A stretch of 64,000 bases of DNA from Pandoraea sp. PE-S2T-3 (GTDB lineage: Bacteria > Pseudomonadota > Gammaproteobacteria > Burkholderiales > Burkholderiaceae): contig NZ_NGUQ01000011.1 of NCBI RefSeq assembly GCF_002179965.1, positions 186,001 through 250,000 of the forward strand, given 5' to 3'. The notes under the pieces are model-generated. The model made no database searches. It was not told where the DNA came from and saw nothing but the letters and a program-made list of their open reading frames with translations. Of this stretch, positions 62,583 through 64,000 are shown in pieces; within the stretch, counting starts at the first letter, position 1, and every line of letters begins with the position of its first letter. The translations under genes were made by a program, and so were the position numbers.

Positions 62583-62969
62583 ATACGCCCCCGATAAATG
62601 GAATGCGGTCAAACAAAATGACAAGTAACCAGTACGTTGCGACGATTGCGACGGCGAAGGCCGGTCCGCAATCCCATCGCACATAGGCGGGCAAGCGAGT
62701 GTCAGGCAACGGGTCACCGGACGGCGGCGAACCGGTAGCGCAGATGATCGGGGTTGAGCCCGGATCGCTACCGGTCGCGTGCCCCAGCGCGGCATTCACC
62801 GCCAGTGCTGGCACTCGTGTGGATCGTCGAACAGGCTCCGGGACACCAGGTGACAGACAACAGCCGCGAGCGGCTCCCCTCTGTCGGATCGCCCCCTCGG
62901 GCCCCTTCAGGTGTTTCCCGTAGTCGAAGGAGCTTAAATGGTCCCTGTGCAATAGAGCAAGCGGCTGCT
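62583..62969 (-). other. Long untranslated leader of the RND operon
   Basis: About 380 bases lie between the predicted start of transcription and the adaptor start codon on the minus strand. Frames here are not convincing as genes. Several short GC-rich inverted repeats occur, including ACCGG-type arms around 62700-62770, but none that I can name as a known riboswitch. Confidence 0.4.
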
Positions 62970-62998
62970 ATTATAGATACATTCATGAATGTATGTAA
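62970..62998 (-). promoter_or_regulatory. RND operon promoter with AcrR-type operator inside it
   Basis: On the minus strand TTACAT (62993-62998) and a perfect TATAAT (62970-62975) are separated by 17 bases. ATACATTCATGAATGTAT, a perfect 18-bp palindrome at 62977-62994, fills the spacer. It closely resembles the E. coli AcrR operator upstream of acrAB. Repressor binding would block RNA polymerase directly. Confidence 0.8.
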
Positions 62999-63074
62999 AT
63001 CGCATTGCGTCGCACCATAAAGCGGCGCGGTTTACATCACCTTCCACAATTTCCGCTGTTCCCGTGACACGACG

Positions 63075-63740
63075 ATGGCCCGCAGAACCAAAGAGGAAGC
63101 GATAGAGACGCGCAACCTGTTGCTCGACACCGCAGAGACGGTGTTCGCACAGAAGGGCGTGTCGCGCACATCGCTGGCCGACATCGCCGAAGCCGCCGGC
63201 CTCACCCGCGGCGCGATTTACTGGCACTTCAAGAACAAGATCGACCTCTTCAACGCGATGACGGACCGTATCCGTCTGCCGATGGAGCGCATGATCGACG
63301 AAGAATGTGCCGAACCCGAGCACGGCGACCCGATGGTGCGCATGCACGATATCTGCAAGCTGGTACTCAAGGAAACGGCGCGCAACGAGCGTCGCCGCCG
63401 CGTGCTCGATATTCTGTTCCACAAGTGTGAATACACCAACGAGATGCTCTCGGTGCTCGATCGTCAGCGCGAAGCTTGCGCCGACGGCAAGCAGCGCATC
63501 ATGCGCGATATGGAACGGGCCATTGAGCGCGGCCAACTGCCCGCACGGCTCGACACCCGGCGCGCCGCGATCATGCTGCACGCACTGGTGGTCGGCATGA
63601 TGTCGGACTGGCTGTTCCTGCCCGACTACGATCTCGGCCTGGAGTGCGACGCCATCGTCGACGGGTTCTTCGACATGCTGCGCACCAGCCCTGCCATGCT
63701 GCGTCCCGGCGCGCCGGCGAAAACGGCAGCTATGGCGTAA
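63075..63740 (+). CDS. bpeR: TetR-family repressor of the RND pump (AcrR/BpeR-like)
   Basis: A 221-residue TetR-family regulator of the AcrR/TtgR type. Helix-turn-helix at residues 8-55: EAIETRNLLLDTAETVFAQKGVSRTSLADIAEAAGLTRGAIYWHFKNK (in outline), with the diagnostic ARRTKEEAIETR start. The C-terminal AcrR-like domain includes RRVLDILFHKCEYTNEM and ALVVGMMSDWLFLPDYDL. It is divergent from the pump operon and 80 bases from the AcrR-type palindrome, which it most likely binds. Confidence 0.93.
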   Translation: MARRTKEEAIETRNLLLDTAETVFAQKGVSRTSLADIAEAAGLTRGAIYWHFKNKIDLFNAMTDRIRLPMERMIDEECAEPEHGDPMVRMHDICKLVLKETARNERRRRVLDILFHKCEYTNEMLSVLDRQREACADGKQRIMRDMERAIERGQLPARLDTRRAAIMLHALVVGMMSDWLFLPDYDLGLECDAIVDGFFDMLRTSPAMLRPGAPAKTAAMA

Positions 63741-63767
63741 CGAATCGCCCGAATCGCCCGAATCGTT
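63741..63767 (+). repeat. Three 9-bp tandem repeats after the TetR gene
   Basis: CGAATCGCC occurs twice in tandem, then CGAATCGTT, beginning right after the stop codon. Confidence 0.6.
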
Positions 63768-63796
63768 CGACTCCCGATTTAGTACATATATTAATT

Positions 63797-63828
63797 AGCA
63801 GGCACCCTTCGCGGTGCCTGCTTTTTTT
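63797..63828 (+). terminator. Terminator of the TetR-family gene
   Basis: AGCAGGCACC-CTTCGC-GGTGCCTGCT with a T7 run. The remaining bases to the window end hold no gene I can support; a TATAAT at 63967-63972 may be a -10 box of a gene that starts beyond the edge, perhaps with the ATG at 63996. Confidence 0.92.
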
Positions 63829-64000
63829 GACGGGTACGGGATGCGCGCGGACGCAGCATTTCATCTGCCGTCCCGAAAATTCGAGATCCGCATGCGGTGT
63901 TACCGCGCCGAAATCCATTCGGACGCCGTGATACTTCGTATACCTGTACAGCGTCGCACCGTTATATATAATCCTACACAACGCGACGCACCATCATGGC

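Noticed and set aside
63730-63981. An 83-codon minus-strand frame near the window end
   Set aside because: It crosses the TetR gene stop and its terminator, has no Shine-Dalgarno sequence and matches no family I know.

Overview
The window reads as a chromosome segment of a GC-rich betaproteobacterium of the family Burkholderiaceae. Pandoraea or a close relative is my best guess. Grounds: the kynB-kynU-kynA order, a FabV-type enoyl reductase, a BpeAB-OprB-type RND pump beside a divergent TetR gene, Burkholderia-type porin_4 and NodT/OprB-type outer-membrane lipoproteins, and high GC with dense coding. The genus is inferred from gene content, not from a marker gene. I saw no rRNA, CRISPR array, insertion sequence, integrase or prophage block.

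Layout. 1-2.9 kb: end of an ABC substrate-binding protein gene, a DHA2 drug exporter with a Fur-like box and a second palindrome upstream, a LysE exporter and a DUF3820 protein. 2.9-8.1 kb: a LysR-controlled divergon (MHS-family carrier, ModA-like binding protein, amidase) with an ideal T-N11-A box. 8.2-14.1 kb: glycine-zipper protein, orphan HicB, FMN hydroxyacid dehydrogenase with an Lrp/AsnC regulator, porin, amino-acid permease. 14.2-19.5 kb: CerR-type TetR regulator divergent from a tripartite EmrAB/outer-membrane pump. 19.7-20.0 kb: two tandem tRNA-Arg(ACG) genes. 20.4-34 kb: housekeeping and lipid genes (fadD, tcdA, AsmA, pdxH, cfa, DUF72, fabV with a DHA2 exporter, msrA) and two unrecognised orphan genes. 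34.3-38.3 kb: an IclR / polar amino-acid ABC transporter / hutG operon.

38.5-44.5 kb is the most unusual part. A four-gene minus-strand operon holds a CoA ligase, an acyl-CoA-dehydrogenase-fold protein lacking the catalytic glutamate, an alpha/beta hydrolase and a NicX-like ring-cleavage dioxygenase with all metal ligands. It is divergent from a flavin reductase and a MarR regulator, with a 14-bp palindrome between. This looks like a catabolic module for an N-heteroaromatic or aminoaromatic acid that uses a CoA thioester and a two-component flavin monooxygenase. It lies next to kynB-kynU-kynA (44.8-47.9 kb), which makes anthranilate from tryptophan.

48-64 kb: IclR/gcdH pair with an IclR-type operator, 1-Cys peroxiredoxin, a YqjD/YqjE/YqjK-like trio, a minor-pilin cluster (pilV-like, pilW, pilX with an in-frame amber codon, GspH/FimT), an acyl-CoA-binding protein, and a BpeAB-OprB-like RND operon with a divergent TetR gene and an AcrR-type operator inside the promoter. 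Four drug-efflux systems (three DHA2 exporters, one RND pump) within 64 kb is a marked feature.
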